Positions 60,130 through 62,750 of a stretch of 62,750 nucleotides of DNA are shown piece by piece; position 1 is the first letter of the stretch, and each line of letters begins with the position of its first letter. Under the pieces are notes generated by a model, which saw nothing but the letters and a program-made list of their open reading frames with translations, did not search any database and had not been told where the DNA came from. Position numbers and translations under genes: made by a program. Origin of the DNA: Synechococcales cyanobacterium bin31.maxbin.ball.101 (GTDB taxonomy: Bacteria; Cyanobacteriota; Cyanobacteriia; Leptolyngbyales; Leptolyngbyaceae); NCBI GenBank assembly GCA_013298165.1, contig JAAFJU010000012.1:1-62750 (forward strand), in the 5' to 3' direction.

Positions 60130-60786
60130 ATGAACCTCCAATCCCCAGAAAAAACAGTCTATCAAGACAACGCGATCGATCGAGCCTTCATCTGGCTCTT
60201 CGCCCAAAAGATGTCCAAAGCCGTCGGCCAAAAAACGCCATTACCGGGCTATGACGGGTTTGTAGATCTATCTCAGCGGATCATGCGGGGACGCAATGCC
60301 CCGGAGCAGCAGGCGCTTGTCACCGTGGTACTCCGATCGCTCGTGCCCAGTGCCGTCCTCTGGCTCATCCGCAATTTGTTTTCCCCCACGCGCTTAGTCT
60401 GTGAACTGAATGCCTGGTTTGCCACGCGACTGTTCACCTGGCTCGTGGGACCTTGCGAAGTTCGAGACGCTGAAATTACGCTCCCCGATGGCAGCACTAA
60501 ACTGCAACGCAGCAACGTCCACATTGAAAAATGTCGCTACCTCGAACAAAGCGAATGTGTGGGAATGTGCATCAACATGTGCAAGCTTCCCACCCAAGCC
60601 TTCTTCACCCAAGACTTCGGCATCCCCGTCACCCTCACCCCCAATTTTGAAGACTATAGCTGCGACATGGTCTTCGGCCAAATCCCCCCAGACCTTGACA
60701 GTGAAGAGGCATCCCACCACCCCTGTCTCAAAGCCTGTGATACCGCCAGCTCCGGCCCAGAAGCCTGCCCCAAGGTCCGAGCCTAG
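60130..60786 (+). CDS. D27-like carotenoid isomerase domain protein (DUF4033)
   Basis: The 218-residue protein contains the C-terminal D27 core: HIEKCRYLEQSECVGMCINMCKLPTQAFFTQDFGIPVTLTPNFEDYSCDMVFGQIPP, with its conserved cysteines, and DCPKVR-like end (ACPKVRA). In plants D27 is an iron-dependent beta-carotene 9-isomerase of strigolactone synthesis. Cyanobacterial members are of unknown substrate. The N-terminal 110 residues are helical with one possible membrane segment. It is divergent from the kinase. Confidence 0.85.
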   Translation: MNLQSPEKTVYQDNAIDRAFIWLFAQKMSKAVGQKTPLPGYDGFVDLSQRIMRGRNAPEQQALVTVVLRSLVPSAVLWLIRNLFSPTRLVCELNAWFATRLFTWLVGPCEVRDAEITLPDGSTKLQRSNVHIEKCRYLEQSECVGMCINMCKLPTQAFFTQDFGIPVTLTPNFEDYSCDMVFGQIPPDLDSEEASHHPCLKACDTASSGPEACPKVRA

Positions 60787-60886
60787 AGATTCGTCTGGGG
60801 ATTTTGAGGCGATCGTGCTGTGATGGGCCGGGAATCTCGTACAATGATGCAAGATTTAAGAAATGTAAAGTATTGAGGTATCGATC

Positions 60887-61318
60887 ATGAGTGAGTATGA
60901 GCGCATGGTTCTGATGGCACAGGATGAACTGACGCAGTACAGCTCAGATGCCCGCAAGATCGAGAAGCTACGGCGCAAAATCGGGATCTCGACTTCGTTG
61001 AAGCAGCGTCAAGAGGTGCGGGCACAGCTTGAAATCGATATGCCTAAGAATGCCTTTACGAGGGCGGTGATGAACGATCGGCAGACAGTGGCACTTCCGT
61101 TTTGGGGAATTGCGGGTTTGGGTTTGCTGCTGGGGATTTCGTCGGGGCAGTCGATCGACTTTATGGCGACGATGATCGGGGGGACAGCGGCGATCGCGTT
61201 GCAGAAGTGGGGCTGGAGCTTGGACGCTCGACGCATTTTGTTGGCGACGTTGGATGATCTGGATGCGCCGAAGGTAGCGGTACCGAATGATAAAGACAAA
61301 GACAAGGATAAGGTTTAG
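60887..61318 (+). CDS. Small membrane protein of unknown function
   Basis: The 143-residue protein has a helical start ([30 protein letters not shown]), one or two membrane helices ([35 protein letters not shown]) and an Asp-Lys tail DKDKDKDKV coded by a short repeat. Its stop overlaps that of prfB by four bases, so the genes converge. Confidence 0.6.
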   Translation: MSEYERMVLMAQDELTQYSSDARKIEKLRRKIGISTSLKQRQEVRAQLEIDMPKNAFTRAVMNDRQTVALPFWGIAGLGLLLGISSGQSIDFMATMIGGTAAIALQKWGWSLDARRILLATLDDLDAPKVAVPNDKDKDKDKV

Positions 61319-62428
61319 CTTTCTACGAGTTGATTGTCTTGGCGTAGACAGGCTTCGATAAAGGGATCCAGATCACCATCCATTACGTCCTGAATCGCCG
61401 TAGTTTCGTGGCTGGTGCGGAGGTCTTTGACCATTTGGTAAGGGTTGAAGACGTAGTTGCGGATTTGGGTACCCCAAGCGGCTTCGACTATATCACCGCG
61501 AATTTCGGCGATTTCTTTGGTTTTTTGTTCTTGAGCAATCACTAAGAGTTTTGCTTTTAAAATGGCGAGGGCTTTTTCTTTGTTTTGCAGTTGGCTACGT
61601 TCTTCAGTACAGCGAACGGCAATGCGGGTCGGTAGGTGCGTAATGCGGACAGCGGTTTCGACTTTGTTGACGTTTTGGCCACCCTTGCCGCCTGCCCGTG
61701 ACGTTGTGATTTCGAGGTCTTTGTCAGGGATGTCGAGTTGGACGTCATAGTCGATCAGGGGCATGACTTCAATGCCCGCAAAACTAGTCTGGCGCTTGTC
61801 GTTGGCGTTGAACGGGGAAATGCGGACGAGGCGATGGGTGCCTTTTTCGACTTTTAGGTAGCCGTAAGCGTAGCGGCCTGCAATTTCGATCGTGACCGAT
61901 TTAATCCCCGCTTCCTCTCCTTCAGACATTTCGAGAGTACTGACTTTGTAGCCCCGTTTTTCAGACCAGCGCATGTACATTCGCAGCAGCATTTCAGCCC
62001 AGTCCTGAGCGTCAGTCCCGCCTGCACCTGCGTTGATGGTGAGTCTGGCTCCTTTGACATCGTAGGGACCGGAGAGCATTTGCTCTAATTCCCATTGGTC
62101 AAGGTCATGTTTGAGCGATCGGGCAATCTCAAACCCTTCAGCCAGTAAGGCATCATCCAGTTCCAGTTCAACGAGTTCGAGAATCGCAACGCCATCGTTA
62201 AGATGATTGCGCCACCGATCGTAGCCTTCGAGGTGGGATTTATATTCGTTCAGTTCTTGTAGCGTCGCTTGGGCGGTGGTTTGGTCATCCCAGAACTGGG
62301 GCTGAGCGGCGACTTGTTCGAGGTCTTTGATTTTGGCGGTCAGGGCAGGAACGTCAAAGATAGTCCTGAGTTTTACCCAGGCGATCGGCGAGCAGGTCAA
62401 GGTTGCGTTTGAGTTCGACGGTATCCAT
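61315..62428 (-). CDS. prfB: Peptide chain release factor 2, programmed +1 frameshift
   Basis: The gene starts at ATG 62428 ([10 protein letters not shown]...). After 24 codons the frame reads TAT CTT TGA C at 62357-62354, the classic prfB shift site, and continues in the +1 frame ([14 protein letters not shown]), giving about 370 residues. The domains are complete, with SPFNAND in the codon-recognition region and the catalytic [11 protein letters not shown] with GGQ. RF2 ends translation at UAA and UGA, and low RF2 favours the shift, so it regulates itself. CAGGA upstream of CTT is a weak form of the stimulating Shine-Dalgarno. Confidence 0.95.
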
Positions 62429-62476
62429 GAAGGCAGGGGGAGGGTTGAGTGAATCAGTGATCAATTCTACCCGATC

Positions 62477-62500
62477 GGACTCCAAGTTGACTGAGTCCGA
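62477..62500. other. Hairpin upstream of prfB
   Basis: CGGACTC and GAGTCCG form a 7-pair stem with a 10-base loop between prfB and the outer-membrane protein gene. No T-run follows, so its role as a terminator is doubtful. Confidence 0.45.
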
Positions 62501-62559
62501 TCAGGCTCCTAGTCCTAGCCGTCCTTCAAGCCAAACAGAATGACCTAATCATCATCTGA

Positions 62560-62750
62560 TTAGAAGGTAAAGTTCAGTAAACCTTGGACCTTATGACTAC
62601 CATTCAGATTTTGCCCGAAACCTGTCTCATACCCAAGCGTGAATGAGAAGGCATCTTGTATCTGGGTTCGAACACCCACTCCTAATCGAACACTGTTTGG
62701 GTCAACTCTTCCGATCGCACTGCGCATTGGAATTCCGGGCTGGGTCGCCA
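62560..62750 (-). CDS. C-terminus of an outer-membrane beta-barrel (autotransporter-like) protein
   Basis: The frame is open from the window edge and ends TAA at 62560. The visible residues alternate polar and hydrophobic (SVRLGVGVRTQIQDAFSFTLGYETGFGQNL) and end in NFTF, the aromatic C-terminus recognised by the BAM machinery. It is the last strands of a barrel; the passenger is outside the window. Confidence 0.75.
   Translation of the reverse strand, partial: ATQPGIPMRSAIGRVDPNSVRLGVGVRTQIQDAFSFTLGYETGFGQNLNGSHKVQGLLNFTF

Overview
The window comes from a cyanobacterium, most likely a filamentous one. HIP1 octamers (GCGATCGC) and their cores are dense throughout. There is a hetZ-patU pair, a cyanoexosortase with a PTPA-CTERM-type substrate, DevB/DevC exporter subunits, a tandem BMC-like protein and many Uma2, pentapeptide and CHAT genes. 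I cannot name the genus, and nothing shows whether this is chromosome or plasmid.

Positions 2300-17700 form an RNA-centred island, almost entirely on the minus strand. A dense array (16.27-11.98 kb) holds 32 recognisable tRNA genes whose anticodons cover all 20 amino acids, plus a tRNA fragment. An ATP-dependent RNA ligase gene sits inside the array. Downstream come a short CCA-adding-type nucleotidyltransferase, a PIN toxin with its antitoxin, two RlaP-like polymerase-beta nucleotidyltransferases, a GIY-YIG protein, a conserved 237-residue protein, a 66-residue ubiquitin-like candidate, a Ro60-like TROVE-vWA protein, a ParE-type toxin with antitoxin, a 276-residue unknown and a ThiF/E1-like enzyme. 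Four RNA elements with a common Y-RNA architecture are interleaved. Three lie next to the Ro gene and one lies between two tRNA genes. Two of the four carry a tRNA-like module. I read the whole as a tRNA reserve and RNA-repair system with a Ro/Y-RNA scaffold and a possible ubiquitin-like side pathway.

The upstream edge is the end of a GH116 glucosidase. From 16.7 to 34.9 kb there are an alr0857-type protein, an HNH nuclease, an adenylate cyclase, a PsiE-like protein, a Uma2 protein, RecQ, a P-loop ATPase/TPR gene pair, a hybrid-free histidine kinase, a tyrosine recombinase, an HpxO-type flavin monooxygenase and a STAND NTPase without C-terminal repeats. From 35 to 43 kb lie hetZ-patU, a transglutaminase-fold membrane protein lacking its catalytic Cys and His, a second alr0857 paralogue and a TetR-DevB-94 aa-DevC operon without DevA. 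From 44 to 50 kb come HpsJ-like protein, cyanoexosortase and its CTERM substrate, an ATPase-nuclease fusion, a tandem BMC protein and a pentapeptide protein. From 51.8 to 55.4 kb an EACC1 / CHAT-ATPase / ATPase-membrane trio looks like a programmed-death or conflict system. The right end has two-gene toxin-antitoxin cassettes, a self-regulated XRE repressor, a NahK-like kinase, a D27-like protein, prfB with its programmed frameshift, and the C-terminus of an outer-membrane barrel protein.

All functions are inferred from motifs read by eye; no database search or folding program was run.
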